From Paenibacillus taiwanensis DSM 18679 (lineage in GTDB: Bacteria; Bacillota; Bacilli; Paenibacillales; Paenibacillaceae), in NCBI RefSeq assembly GCF_000425125.1, contig NZ_AULE01000001.1, positions 1 to 64,000 of the forward strand: a stretch of DNA of 64,000 nucleotides. Reading direction: 5' to 3'. The notes under the pieces were generated by a model. That model was not told where the DNA came from. It did no database searches and saw only the letters and a program-made list of their open reading frames with translations. The position numbers and the translations under genes are program-made. Of the stretch, positions 9,736-18,748 are shown piece after piece (within the stretch, counting starts at the first letter, position 1; the number at the start of each line of letters is the position of its first letter).

Positions 9736-10476
9736 TCACAACGTCTGCCCGCTATCTATCGTTATAATCTGGCCCGTCAGCGCTTCTTGCTCTAGCGTTG
9801 CACATACCAGCTTGGCCACATCCTCCGGGGTTGAGATACGCTTCAGCAGCAGTTGAGGAATAAGCTGCTGCATCTGCGCTTCCCTTCCTTCCCACCAGCG
9901 GGTGGCTACAGCCCCAGGCGCGATACAACACACGCTTATGTCTGGGGCTAACGCTCGCGCCAATGACTTGGTCAGTCCATGCACTGCTGCTTTGGATACC
10001 GCATAAGGAAGGGATGAGCCTGAGCCCGTCAGCCCCGCGATACTGCCAATGTTCACAATTGCCCCCTGCCCGCTCGCCTTCATTAAAGGAGCAACGGCTC
10101 GTGCACAGTGGAACATCCCTTTCACATTTACATCATATAACTCGTCCCAGATGTCATCGGTGGCTGCTTCCAAGTCGTCCAGTGGGAGGTGACGTGTAAT
10201 ACTCGCATTGTTTACAAGCAGTTCCACCGTGCCGCAGCATTTGACAATTGCATGGACCATTGCCCGAACTTCTTCATCCTTGGATACGTCCGCTTGAAAG
10301 GCGTATGCTTGTCCACCGTTACGCTTAATGAGACGAACCGTATCCATCGCAGCTGCTTCCGATCGTGAATAATTGACCGCAACAATCGCGCCGCGCTCAG
10401 CCAATGCCACACTTGTTGCACGCCCTATTCCAGTACCTCCACCCGTTACCAGTGCTACTTTATCTCTTAACTCCAT
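9736..10476 (-). CDS. SDR-family NAD(P)-dependent oxidoreductase
   Basis: This 246-residue classical short-chain dehydrogenase/reductase has the cofactor motif TGGGTGIG near residue 12, NNAS near 90, catalytic Ser in IVNIGSIAG, and Tyr/Lys in YAVSK near 155. Length and motifs fit the FabG-like 3-oxoacyl-ACP reductase branch, but the substrate cannot be told from sequence. A GGAG site precedes the ATG. It lies downstream of the tautomerase gene on the same strand (168-base gap), and the LysR gene is divergent beyond that, so these three may form a small LysR-controlled catabolic unit. Function in that unit is inference. Confidence 0.9.
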   Translation of the reverse strand: MELRDKVALVTGGGTGIGRATSVALAERGAIVAVNYSRSEAAAMDTVRLIKRNGGQAYAFQADVSKDEEVRAMVHAIVKCCGTVELLVNNASITRHLPLDDLEAATDDIWDELYDVNVKGMFHCARAVAPLMKASGQGAIVNIGSIAGLTGSGSSLPYAVSKAAVHGLTKSLARALAPDISVCCIAPGAVATRWWEGREAQMQQLIPQLLLKRISTPEDVAKLVCATLEQEALTGQIITIDSGQTL

Positions 10477-10643
10477 TTTTATCGCTCCGATCTCTAGGTT
10501 GTATTTTCCTTATTTTGATCAAATCGAGCTTGGTCCGCTATTCACATCAGTCTGAACATTCTGTATGGATAAAGTACAATAGCATACAATCACCGATAAC
10601 ATACCTATCCGATTCCATTGTGTTGCAAGGCTTCTGCTTCTCC

Positions 10644-11039
10644 TCAGCCGTTATTTGCAGGAGCTAATTGTGCGATTCCATTACCGAACGACCAATTCTC
10701 AACCGTATTTTCCAGCAAAATAATCATCACGTCCGCTGGCCTAATTCCAGCCCGCTCCTGTAACAGCTGTGCGATACGTGCATACAAAGCTTTTTTCTTC
10801 GTTAACGATCGTCCCTCTTTTAAAGTAATCTGGACATATACCAGTCCATCCGTACGAGAGATGTTCATGTATTGCGTGTCATACTTGAGTTCATATGGTT
10901 CATGCTGCGTAATAACTTGAAAATAATCGTCCATGGGAACATCAATCGTCTCCGTGATGGCAAGGTGAACAGCCTGACTAATGACTAGAAGCTCTTCTGC
11001 TTCTTTACCTTTGATGAGATCAATACGGATAAATGGCAT
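10644..11039 (-). CDS. tautomerase-family protein
   Basis: This 131-residue protein begins MPFIRIDL, leaving the N-terminal proline that acts as catalytic base in the 4-oxalocrotonate tautomerase superfamily. It also has GRSLTKKKALY, ADVMIILLE and a WSFGNG ending. At about 130 residues it is the long, fused-repeat form rather than the 60-residue subunit. An AGGAGG site lies seven bases before the ATG. Divergent from the LysR regulator at 11217, with a short AT-rich shared promoter region; LysR genes usually control the divergent neighbour, so control by that regulator is likely. The true substrate is unknown. Confidence 0.85.
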   Translation of the reverse strand: MPFIRIDLIKGKEAEELLVISQAVHLAITETIDVPMDDYFQVITQHEPYELKYDTQYMNISRTDGLVYVQITLKEGRSLTKKKALYARIAQLLQERAGIRPADVMIILLENTVENWSFGNGIAQLAPANNG

Positions 11040-11216
11040 TTAATTTTCCTCCTACTATACGATGTAACATTACTTCAGTACGATTTGTGCTGCTTCTGTA
11101 CTCTACCCAGACCATTGTGTTCTGTTCATGATGTTATTGTATAATCGTTCCGAAATTTTGTATAATTGAATTAAGTGAACTATGAATTCATTTTATTTGA
11201 ATTAAGGTGGTCAAAA

Positions 11217-12122
11217 ATGGATCTCAAATCATTAAACACGTTTCATAGAATTGTTTCCTTAGGGGGCTTTAACCGCGCAGCCGAGGAACTGAATTACGCC
11301 CAGTCCACTGTGACGATGCAAATTCAAAAGCTCGAAGCCGAACTTGGCGTCCAGCTTATCGAACGCGGTAGAGTCTTTCAATTAACGGAGGCAGGACGCT
11401 TATTTCACGAGCAAAGCGCACATATTATACGAGATGTGGAACACCTTCAAGCTAACATGTCAGACATGCTGTTAGGAGAAGCTGGCAGCATTCGGTTAGG
11501 AGCGGTAGAGCCGATTGCAAGTTATCACTTGCCCACGATCCTCTATTCTTTTTTGGAAACTTATCCGAAAATCGAGTTGTCCGTGGATATTGCCAATTCA
11601 CCTGTTTTAGCAGATCGTGTCTTAAAAGGGGAGTTGGATATGACTATATGCTCGGCTCCAGCTATTGGCAGCGATTTGTACTTCGAGCCAATATTTACGG
11701 AGAGCCTGGTATATCTCATACCTGCAAATCACCCTTTGGCTGCGCAATCGGCCATTTCTTTTGCTGATATACGCCATCATCGTATCCTGCTCACTTCCAA
11801 AACGTGCACGTATCGTCAGCGCATCGAGCTTGCGCTGCGTGAAACGTGCGGCCATCAAGTAGACACGCTGGATATTAGCAGCATGTCCGCCCTTAAATCA
11901 TACGTGGAGAGTGGACTTGGCATTGCTTTGGTTCCTGAAAGCATGGCCACAGTTGACGGCACACGATCCGTCGCACGGAAGATGAACGACTACCCGATCA
12001 CAGTTACGTTTGGTATCTTGTGCAAAACAGCAAACTATCCGCTGAAGCTGGCCTGTGCCAAGCTTCGGTATCATTTGAAGCAAGCATTTGATCATAGTGA
12101 TTCTGGCAACAGGGATGCATAA
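11217..12122 (+). CDS. LysR-family transcriptional regulator
   Basis: The protein has 301 residues. The ATG at 11217 is chosen because AAGGTGG lies seven bases upstream and MDLKSLNTFHRI is the normal LysR opening; an upstream in-frame codon at 11175 has no such support. The N-terminal winged helix is clear (GGFNRAAEELNYAQSTVTMQIQKLE), followed by a periplasmic-binding-like effector domain (ELDMTICSAPAIGSDLYFEP, SYVESGLGIALVPES). It is divergent from the tautomerase/SDR genes, which are its most likely targets. Repeated TGTATAAT segments in the 11130-11165 promoter area are candidates for its binding region. Confidence 0.9.
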   Translation: MDLKSLNTFHRIVSLGGFNRAAEELNYAQSTVTMQIQKLEAELGVQLIERGRVFQLTEAGRLFHEQSAHIIRDVEHLQANMSDMLLGEAGSIRLGAVEPIASYHLPTILYSFLETYPKIELSVDIANSPVLADRVLKGELDMTICSAPAIGSDLYFEPIFTESLVYLIPANHPLAAQSAISFADIRHHRILLTSKTCTYRQRIELALRETCGHQVDTLDISSMSALKSYVESGLGIALVPESMATVDGTRSVARKMNDYPITVTFGILCKTANYPLKLACAKLRYHLKQAFDHSDSGNRDA

Positions 12123-12170
12123 CAGGACAGACTTTATGGAATGGCAGTATGCATACTCCATAACAAATAA

Positions 12171-12199
12171 GGGCCGCCTCTATGGCGACCCATCTTTTT
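12171..12199 (+). terminator. terminator after the LysR gene
   Basis: GGGCCGCC and GGCGACCC pair around a short loop (one mismatch) and are followed by ATCTTTTT, 50 bases past the LysR stop codon. Confidence 0.75.
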
Positions 12200-12231
12200 G
12201 AAACATATTATAAACTTTGCTTTCATGTGTT

Positions 12232-12555
12232 TCAGGACGTTACGTTTATTATGTATTCATCTTCGTTCGCATCGTCATAATCAAATGTATTTAAAGCCGA
12301 TACCATTTTGCGATTTTCATTTGTTTTTAGCGTCTTTTTTTTGCGTTTTTGCTCCTCTTTGTCACGCGCCGCAGCTTGTTTTTCTTTCTGCTCCTTCGCA
12401 GCAGCGACCTTATACACTGATTTCATATTAGATATGATCTTAGAGATCGACTTCATTTTTTGTTCCGCCTTTATAAATTCACCCTGCTCTATAAGTTCCA
12501 ACACTTCACTGCTCAACAGAAAGAGGAACCACCCTGCAAGCTGTATCACGTGCAA
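12232..12555 (-). CDS. small lysine-rich coiled-coil hypothetical protein
   Basis: This is a 107-residue frame with a TTG start preceded by GAGGAAG. Residues about 15-45 are helical with heptad-like leucines, residues 48-80 are a highly charged Lys/Glu/Gln helix (KEQKEKQAAARDKEEQKRKK), and the tail is acidic (DYDDANEDEY). It lies 74 bases downstream of the PBP gene on the same strand and could be its last cistron. I do not recognise the family. The strongly biased composition makes it less certain as a gene, although the opposite-strand frame looks worse. Confidence 0.5.
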   Translation of the reverse strand: MHVIQLAGWFLFLLSSEVLELIEQGEFIKAEQKMKSISKIISNMKSVYKVAAAKEQKEKQAAARDKEEQKRKKKTLKTNENRKMVSALNTFDYDDANEDEYIINVTS

Positions 12556-12629
12556 GACACTTCCTCGTCATTCTAGTAACCGACGCAAGTATAACACGGT
12601 TGGTAAATATGAACAATAACCGAGTCACT

Positions 12630-14888
12630 TTAACTGGATACGGACAGCTTGGATGGAGCGCCTCTGGGCTTTAACACAAATGCAGCAGTGCGACCACTAC
12701 TCATCTGGCCCTCAGTCTGACTTACGACATATCCTTCCCCCTCCACCTTGCACTGATAATCCAATATGGAGCATACTTGCAGCACATCGCGGAGCGACTT
12801 GCCTGTCATCGTTGGAATCGTGATATCTGCTGCTTGCTCCATTAATAAATAAATCATATCTCCTTTATATTTTTCGCCTGCCTGTGGATATTGAGCTACG
12901 ACGCTTGTTCCTTTCCCCAGCACGAGCGCCTTCGCACCTAGCTTGTCCAGCTCTTTGCGCGCAGGCTCTATAGGTTTACTAGTCAAATCTGGTATGATCC
13001 CACTCGTATTGTGTCTAGGCTTAACGGTTATCGATAATGACTTATCCTCATCTATGTTATTTATTGAAATGGGTGCAGATGGTTGAAGCTTATGAGGTGA
13101 AGAAGAAAGTTCTGGAGCTACCCGCAAATATTGTAATGACTTCAACATCATCTCCCTAAATAGAAGCGATGTAATCTTGCTGCCTTCTCCCTCCGCATGC
13201 TGGGGATTATCGATGATCGTATAGAGCAGCAGCCTGGGATCATCTACTGGCGCATATCCAATAAAGGAAAACATGTCCTTATCTCCCTCGTATCTACCTT
13301 CGCTCGCTTTAATCGTTGTCCCTGTTTTGCCTGCAATCCGGTATCCTTCGATGTACGCATGCTTGCCTGTTCCTAGCTTCTGATCAGACACCACTTGCTC
13401 TAGGTAATGGCCTACCTGAGTGGCGGTTTTCGGAGAAATCACGTCTCGTACAACTACTGGTGGGGCATGACTCACACCTTTGTTGGTTGGGTCCACCATC
13501 TTATGCAGCAAATTAGTTTGCATCAACCGGCCGCCATTTGCAACTGCGGAAATGCCTGCAGCCTGCTGAATTGGAGTAATCCATACCTTGCCGTGGCCGT
13601 AGGAAGCGGCTGCATAATCAGCGGGATATTGATATACAATTGGCTTGACCAACTCACCTGGCAGCTGAATACCAGTCCCTTGACCATAGCCAAATTGTTG
13701 AATGTAAGACGATAACTTGTCACCGCCCAGCTTCTCAAATCCTAATTTCACAAACGCAACGTTGCTGGACCTCTTAAGTCCCTCCAAGTAGGAAATCGTT
13801 CCCCAGCCCTCATGTTTAATGTCCTTAATCGTTTCTCCACCTGCCGTAATTTTGCCAGATAGGAACCGCTCTTCTGGTTGGAATAAACCTTCCTGAACGG
13901 CAGCAGCAAGTGTAATAATTTTAAACGTAGATCCCGGCTCATAATTGGACTTAATGGCATGATTATAAAAATCGCCCATGTCGGCTTCCCAATAACGGTT
14001 AGGATCATAATCGGGCATATTGGCCATCCCAAGCACGTCCCCTGTACGGGGGTCCATCGCGATCGTCGTTATACTCTGTGGTTGATACTTTTGGTAGACC
14101 ATTCGCATCGCGTCCATCATAATCGTTTGAATCCTAGCATCAATCGTCAAATAAATATCCTTGCCATCTAATTTCGGGCGATACACTTCATTGGATGCGG
14201 GTAGTTTCACGCCTGTTCTGTCCTTTTCATATTGCAGCCAGCCATCCGTTCCATGCAGTTCACTATCGTAGAATTCTTCTACTCCACTAACTGCCTGACC
14301 TTCTAAATTGATGTAACCAAGGACGTGCGCTGCCAAACGCCCCTTAGGATAGAAACGCTTCACCTCATCAATTAAGTAAACACCAACATCCTTCTTTCCC
14401 GCTCGCTTTCCCAGTTCGAGGGCGAATGCTTTAACACGATCGGCTCGTGCCTGGTCCATCTTATACCCTTCCATTCTCACTTCACGCTGTTCATAATAAG
14501 CGCCCTTTTTATTTTGGGCAGACACAAGTTTATACAAGTCGGATTCCGACTTCCGCAGCAGTGCAGACAAACCAGACACAATCTCTCGTTCGATATCGAT
14601 CCCCTGCTCCCGTATCGTTGCATCTGCCTTAAGTTGTTGAATAAGCTTAGGATTAACAGCTACCGTGTAAGCCGGAACCTCAACAGCCAAAATAACGCCA
14701 TTACGATCCATAACAGTGCCTCGCTTAGCCTTTAAAGCTTTCTCCGTTGACCACGTCTGTCTCGCTCTATCCATCCAAAATTCATCGTTAATGACTTGGT
14801 ACCATAATATTCTTGAAATGAGAACAATAAAACCTAAAATAAATAACCCCATTAACAAGAGAGATCTTGCTTTAATTCTACGCTCCAT
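12630..14888 (-). CDS. class B penicillin-binding protein (PBP2B/SpoVD type) with PASTA domains
   Basis: The protein has about 752 residues. One N-terminal membrane helix (LLLMGLFILGFIVLISRIL) is followed by a PBP dimer domain starting RGTVMDRNG, then the transpeptidase domain. The nucleophile Ser is in EPGSTFK (near residue 325), with SSN and the KTGT motif in AGKTGTT. Two C-terminal PASTA-like modules follow (IPDLTSKPIEPARKEL and IPTMTGKSLRDVLQV). This is the architecture of septal PBP2B, or of SpoVD, which usually has one PASTA. The enzyme cross-links peptidoglycan at the outer face of the membrane. It is not in a division gene cluster, so it is probably a paralogue. The ATG at 14888 was preferred over a TTG at 14900; both are possible. 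Confidence 0.9.
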   Translation of the reverse strand: MERRIKARSLLLMGLFILGFIVLISRILWYQVINDEFWMDRARQTWSTEKALKAKRGTVMDRNGVILAVEVPAYTVAVNPKLIQQLKADATIREQGIDIEREIVSGLSALLRKSESDLYKLVSAQNKKGAYYEQREVRMEGYKMDQARADRVKAFALELGKRAGKKDVGVYLIDEVKRFYPKGRLAAHVLGYINLEGQAVSGVEEFYDSELHGTDGWLQYEKDRTGVKLPASNEVYRPKLDGKDIYLTIDARIQTIMMDAMRMVYQKYQPQSITTIAMDPRTGDVLGMANMPDYDPNRYWEADMGDFYNHAIKSNYEPGSTFKIITLAAAVQEGLFQPEERFLSGKITAGGETIKDIKHEGWGTISYLEGLKRSSNVAFVKLGFEKLGGDKLSSYIQQFGYGQGTGIQLPGELVKPIVYQYPADYAAASYGHGKVWITPIQQAAGISAVANGGRLMQTNLLHKMVDPTNKGVSHAPPVVVRDVISPKTATQVGHYLEQVVSDQKLGTGKHAYIEGYRIAGKTGTTIKASEGRYEGDKDMFSFIGYAPVDDPRLLLYTIIDNPQHAEGEGSKITSLLFREMMLKSLQYLRVAPELSSSPHKLQPSAPISINNIDEDKSLSITVKPRHNTSGIIPDLTSKPIEPARKELDKLGAKALVLGKGTSVVAQYPQAGEKYKGDMIYLLMEQAADITIPTMTGKSLRDVLQVCSILDYQCKVEGEGYVVSQTEGQMSSGRTAAFVLKPRGAPSKLSVSS

Positions 14889-15036
14889 AGTTCGCCCCAA
14901 CCTATTTATATTGGAAAAATTGTAAATATATATTTGTGTATTCGCGTTTAATAAGTCAATTACCTGCCAATAATCGTCATTCTTTCTTTTATAGACACAA
15001 ATTACGCCCTAAATATTTCTTTTTTCGCCATAATAA

Positions 15037-15060
15037 AAAGGCAGTTCATCATGAACTGCC
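15037..15060 (-). terminator. terminator after the M42 peptidase gene
   Basis: A perfect GGCAGTTCAT/ATGAACTGCC hairpin is followed on the minus strand by TTTTTATT, about 50 bases beyond the peptidase stop codon. Confidence 0.9.
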
Positions 15061-15111
15061 CCTACCTCTGTTTATTCAACTGTTAAATGTTTAGGGTATC
15101 CCCCTGTGCGG

Positions 15112-16188
15112 CTAGCGCCCGATCAACTCGTTCACTTTGTCCCAATTCAGCTTCTTAATTACAGCCGTTAATAGAGTAGCTGCTTGATCAAAGTCCGCTT
15201 TTGCCATAATTGAATTATGGCTATGAATATAGCGGGTAGCAAAGCCTACGACGAGTGACGGACAGCCAATACCATTCGTATGGAACTTGTCCGCATCTGT
15301 CCCTCCGCCTGCAAGCGCATCTACCTGCACGTTAATGCCCATCTCTTCTGCTGTGTCCATCACTAGATCACGTAATCCCGTGTGGGGGATCATCGTTGCG
15401 TCAAATAACAACACAAGCGGTCCATCTCCAACGTTACACGTCATATGTTGGGATTCGCTGCCTGGCGTGTCATATGCAATGCCCACATCTAACGCAAAAG
15501 CAATATCCGGCTCAACAAGCTTCGCTACTGGTCCTGCGCCTCGGCAGCCAACTTCCTCTTGCACTGTCGCTCCGGCGTAAACGATGTTCGGATGCTCCTC
15601 GTCCTGCAAACGTTTCAGCACTTCCACTGCAAGCGCACATCCCGCGCGATTGTCCAACGCTTTGCCGACCCACAGTTCGCCCTCCCGCATCGTCGTAAAC
15701 TCACTGACCGGAACGATCCAATCGCCCGGACGAACCCCCATCGCTTTGGCATCAGCTTCATCTTTTGCCCCGATATCGATGTACATGTCCTTCAGCTTCA
15801 TCACTTTCTCGCGCTCAGCCGGCTCTAGCACATGCGGCGCTTTTGAACCGATAATACCAAGCAGATCGCCTTTGCGTGTTTTTACGGTCACTCGCTGAGA
15901 TAATACATTATGCGGCCACCAGCCGCCCAATTGGATAAAACGAAGGAAGCCTTTGGGTGTTATTTGAGTGACCATAAAGCCGATTTCATCTAAATGTCCC
16001 GCCAGAAGCACTTTAGGACCTTGCTCCTGCCCCGTCTTTTTGCCAACCAAGCTGCCCAAACGATCCTTGAGCAGTTCTTCGCTAAGCGGAGTCAAATATT
16101 GCTGCATCTTGTTATGTACAGCCCCTTCATGTCCAGGAACTCCGTCAACCTCCGTTAGCGTTTTCATACGTAGTGTCATTTCATCCAT
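15112..16188 (-). CDS. M42-family metallo-aminopeptidase
   Basis: The protein has 358 residues, starting at the ATG at 16188 with AAAGGAGC upstream; the open frame extends 22 codons further without support. Metal ligands of the M42 (glutamyl aminopeptidase/cellulase M-like) family are visible: LAGHLDEIGF, KALDNRAGC, QEEVGCRGAG (catalytic Glu pair), ALDVGIAYD and the final His in RYIHSHNS. These cytosolic enzymes form large tetrahedral complexes and trim peptides from the N-terminus. Length is normal for the family. It appears monocistronic, with a strong terminator behind it. Confidence 0.93.
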   Translation of the reverse strand: MDEMTLRMKTLTEVDGVPGHEGAVHNKMQQYLTPLSEELLKDRLGSLVGKKTGQEQGPKVLLAGHLDEIGFMVTQITPKGFLRFIQLGGWWPHNVLSQRVTVKTRKGDLLGIIGSKAPHVLEPAEREKVMKLKDMYIDIGAKDEADAKAMGVRPGDWIVPVSEFTTMREGELWVGKALDNRAGCALAVEVLKRLQDEEHPNIVYAGATVQEEVGCRGAGPVAKLVEPDIAFALDVGIAYDTPGSESQHMTCNVGDGPLVLLFDATMIPHTGLRDLVMDTAEEMGINVQVDALAGGGTDADKFHTNGIGCPSLVVGFATRYIHSHNSIMAKADFDQAATLLTAVIKKLNWDKVNELIGR

Positions 16189-16275
16189 CGTAATTGCTCC
16201 TTTTACAAAATATATTACCTCTTTCGGCACAGAACAACCAAATACCTGCTGCAAGAGAGAACGATAACATGGATA

Positions 16276-17052
16276 TCAAACACCGTCTGCGGACAGCAAC
16301 CCACGGATCTCACGCATCATATAATCACTGTACTCCCGTAACACATCTACCTCATACTTTGCACGGGCACTCGTCCCCTCATTATAATGCTCCAGACACT
16401 GCTGGACCAGTAAACGATACTGATGCGGCAGCGTATTCATTCCCCATTCGCCTCCCTCTCGTTTGGAAGCAATGGTTCCCTCTGACAAATACATTACGAT
16501 TCGACACAAATTAAGTGTAAAGTAGACCGGATTGTCCAAAATGACTTGCCTGACGTCTTCCATATCGTACAGCATCGCGTCAACATAAAAGGAACGATCA
16601 ATTGGCGCATACAACTCGGATAGTGGTAAGCCATACAAGGTAATTCCCCGATAATAAGCTACCGTAATATGTGCCGCTAAGTCCTGATCTTCATATCCGC
16701 CGCATAAATAGCTCTCATCCGTTATATATCGCTCGCGGTGAGAGTCCGAATAATGCAGCTCAAAAGGAGTCGGATATACAAACGATTTGAGATAATGCTC
16801 CACAATTACACTAAATTCGATGCCGCGTACACTGCCTATTTCTTCATGCAGCGTTAAGGCGATACTGACAATCTTTCTCTTGGTCGCTTCGGATAATTGC
16901 TGTGCTACAACGACTAAAAAATCTATATCACTGCTGTTTTTGTGGTAGCATCCCATCGCTACTGAACCGTGTAAATAGATGCCTACTAAGTTATCCGTGA
17001 GTTCTTCCTCAAATAAAGCTGCTATTCGATCCAAATGCGGTTGTATGTCCAT
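16276..17052 (-). CDS. ANT/AadA-like nucleotidyltransferase (DUF4111 type)
   Basis: The protein has 258 residues from the ATG at 17052, preceded by TAGGAGGTGGCAT. The N-terminus has the nucleotidyltransferase motif HGSVAMGCYHKNSSDIDFLVV (GS plus DxD). The C-terminal helical half (NLCRIVMYLSEG, WGMNTLPHQYRLLV) matches the DUF4111 region of streptomycin/spectinomycin adenylyltransferases. It would transfer AMP to a hydroxyl of a small molecule. Sequence alone does not show that it confers aminoglycoside resistance; many chromosomal homologues in soil bacilli have unknown substrates. Confidence 0.85.
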   Translation of the reverse strand: MDIQPHLDRIAALFEEELTDNLVGIYLHGSVAMGCYHKNSSDIDFLVVVAQQLSEATKRKIVSIALTLHEEIGSVRGIEFSVIVEHYLKSFVYPTPFELHYSDSHRERYITDESYLCGGYEDQDLAAHITVAYYRGITLYGLPLSELYAPIDRSFYVDAMLYDMEDVRQVILDNPVYFTLNLCRIVMYLSEGTIASKREGGEWGMNTLPHQYRLLVQQCLEHYNEGTSARAKYEVDVLREYSDYMMREIRGLLSADGV

Positions 17053-17119
17053 ATGCCACCTCCTATGGAAAATTATAATAAGCAGTCTGCATGGATACAA
17101 GCGAAGAAACTACACGACA

Positions 17120-17157
17120 AGCAAAAGAGACTTTCGATATCGAAAGCCCCTTTTGCT
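17120..17157 (-). terminator. long hairpin between the DHFR-like and nucleotidyltransferase genes
   Basis: AGCAAAAG/CTTTTGCT outer arms and a perfect inner CTTTCGATATCGAAAG form a very stable hairpin. It lies downstream of the DHFR-like gene and upstream of the nucleotidyltransferase gene on the minus strand. The T tract is poor (TCTTTTGCTTG), so it may be a weak terminator or a processing element. Confidence 0.55.
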
Positions 17158-17215
17158 CCTATAAGCAGATTTAGTTTAATACACACTTCATAATTAGCAG
17201 GGGATAAAGTTTAGG

Positions 17216-17749
17216 TTATTGCTCGTTTGCTGAATAACTTAAACTAACCATCTGGCCTATCTTCTCAGTCTGCGTTAAGTGGAAAGTACAGGGCACAGTT
17301 CCTTGTGGAAATAAGGGGATGCCGTCTCCTAGCACTTTTGGGATGATCGTAATACGTAGTTCGTCTAGTAATTGAGCTTCCAGAAATGCATGAACAAGCT
17401 GCCCTCCCCCTACGAGCCATACATCTCCGTTTGATGTGTCTTTTAACCTTGGTATTAAAGTTTGTATTGATTCATCCGTAAATGTCACGTGTGGAGCAGG
17501 TGGCTGTGCCGTTCTGGACAGAACATAACAAGGTTTATCGGCGTAAGGAAAATCATCGGATAGCCCTAGCACCACATCGTAAGTGAGTCGCCCCATTACA
17601 ACAGTTCCAACAGTGCTGTAAAATGTACTATAGCCCCCATCACCACCGTCCATCTCGATGTCATTAAGCCAATCGATAGCCCCATCTGGCCTTGCAATGT
17701 AGCCATCCAAGCTCATAGCGATGTAAAGCACTACTTTATTCTTTTTCAT
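17216..17749 (-). CDS. dihydrofolate reductase-family protein (RibD C-terminal domain)
   Basis: The 177-residue protein opens VVLYIAMSLDGYIARPDGAI, the nucleotide-binding start of the DHFR/RibD reductase fold, and has VVMGRLTYDVV and WLVGGGQLVHAFLEA. This is the YyaP/YwjB-type family found widely in bacilli, with unknown reductase substrates; it is not the housekeeping FolA. It is divergent from the WYL regulator at 17824 with only about 74 bases between them, so shared regulation is probable. Confidence 0.9.
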   Translation of the reverse strand: MKKNKVVLYIAMSLDGYIARPDGAIDWLNDIEMDGGDGGYSTFYSTVGTVVMGRLTYDVVLGLSDDFPYADKPCYVLSRTAQPPAPHVTFTDESIQTLIPRLKDTSNGDVWLVGGGQLVHAFLEAQLLDELRITIIPKVLGDGIPLFPQGTVPCTFHLTQTEKIGQMVSLSYSANEQ

Positions 17750-17823
17750 ATTCGATCGCTCCCTTCCATATACTTATGATACAATTAAACTACGACAAAT
17801 AATGACGTAATTAGGTGATGTAT

Positions 17824-18726
17824 ATGAATAATCGTAGATTAATGATCATGCGGTTATTAGATTCCAGGAAAAAATGTACCGCTCGTGAACTAGCTGAACA
17901 TTTTCAAGTTTCCGTTCGTACCATTCAGCGTGATCTCGATTATTTGCAGCAGATCGGAGTTCCACTTTATACGGAGGTAGGCGTAAATGGAGGATACCGT
18001 GTTCTGCCGAACAGAATATTACCCCCCCTGCAACTTCATCAGCAGGAAGCGCTTGGTTTGTATATGATGGTTGAATACTTGGAAAAGGTATCTGATTTCC
18101 CCTATGGTTCAATTCGTGCGCAGCTAGCGGAGCATTATTTTGTAAGCTTACCGCATGATGTTCAAGATATGATCGTTCGTATGAAGCAGCACATTACGTT
18201 TTTTCAGCATCACTCTGTACAGCAAGAACCATTGACTACTCCAATATTAACTGCTGCGGTGGCAAAATCAGCTATTGAGTTCAGTTATGCGGCACGCAGT
18301 GGGACGAAGTTGGTGCTTGCGTATCCTCTTGGCATTTATTATGAGAATGGATATTGGTATATGCCAGCTAAGCATCAGGATCGAATACTTGTTTATCGCG
18401 TAGATCGAATGAAGCAGTTAACCGTCTTGGAGCCATCTCATGAGGAACTGCCGACACTTAAAGAGTGGTTGAGTTCAAATGATGAAAGAGAAGGTGTTGA
18501 AGTGGTGCTGCATTTTACTGATTTTGGAGCAAGACTTGCAGCATCAGATACGCTATTTACGCCTGTTCAAGACAAAGAATGGCGTGGACAGGTTCCGCCA
18601 GATGAATTCCCATTTATAGCGCGGAGACTGCTCTCATATGGTCCTGAAGTGAAGGTTATCACCCCTGTGCAGCTACAAAAAAGGATAGTGGACATGTTAG
18701 AGCTTAATTTAAGCCAGTATAAATAA
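17824..18726 (+). CDS. YafY-type transcriptional regulator with HTH_11 and WYL domains
   Basis: The protein has 300 residues. The ATG at 17824 is preferred because TTAGGTGA lies five bases upstream; GTG/ATG codons 6-9 bases earlier are alternatives. Residues 1-60 form the DeoR-like winged helix (CTARELAEHFQVSVRTIQRD). A WYL-type ligand-binding domain follows (IEFSYAARSGTKLVLAYPLG, ENGYWYMPAKHQDRILVYR). Such regulators usually sense small ligands or nucleic acid and control a neighbouring gene. The divergent DHFR-like gene is the obvious candidate target. Confidence 0.9.
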   Translation: MNNRRLMIMRLLDSRKKCTARELAEHFQVSVRTIQRDLDYLQQIGVPLYTEVGVNGGYRVLPNRILPPLQLHQQEALGLYMMVEYLEKVSDFPYGSIRAQLAEHYFVSLPHDVQDMIVRMKQHITFFQHHSVQQEPLTTPILTAAVAKSAIEFSYAARSGTKLVLAYPLGIYYENGYWYMPAKHQDRILVYRVDRMKQLTVLEPSHEELPTLKEWLSSNDEREGVEVVLHFTDFGARLAASDTLFTPVQDKEWRGQVPPDEFPFIARRLLSYGPEVKVITPVQLQKRIVDMLELNLSQYK

Positions 18727-18748
18727 GGTTGACAAAGGAGGGCGTGTA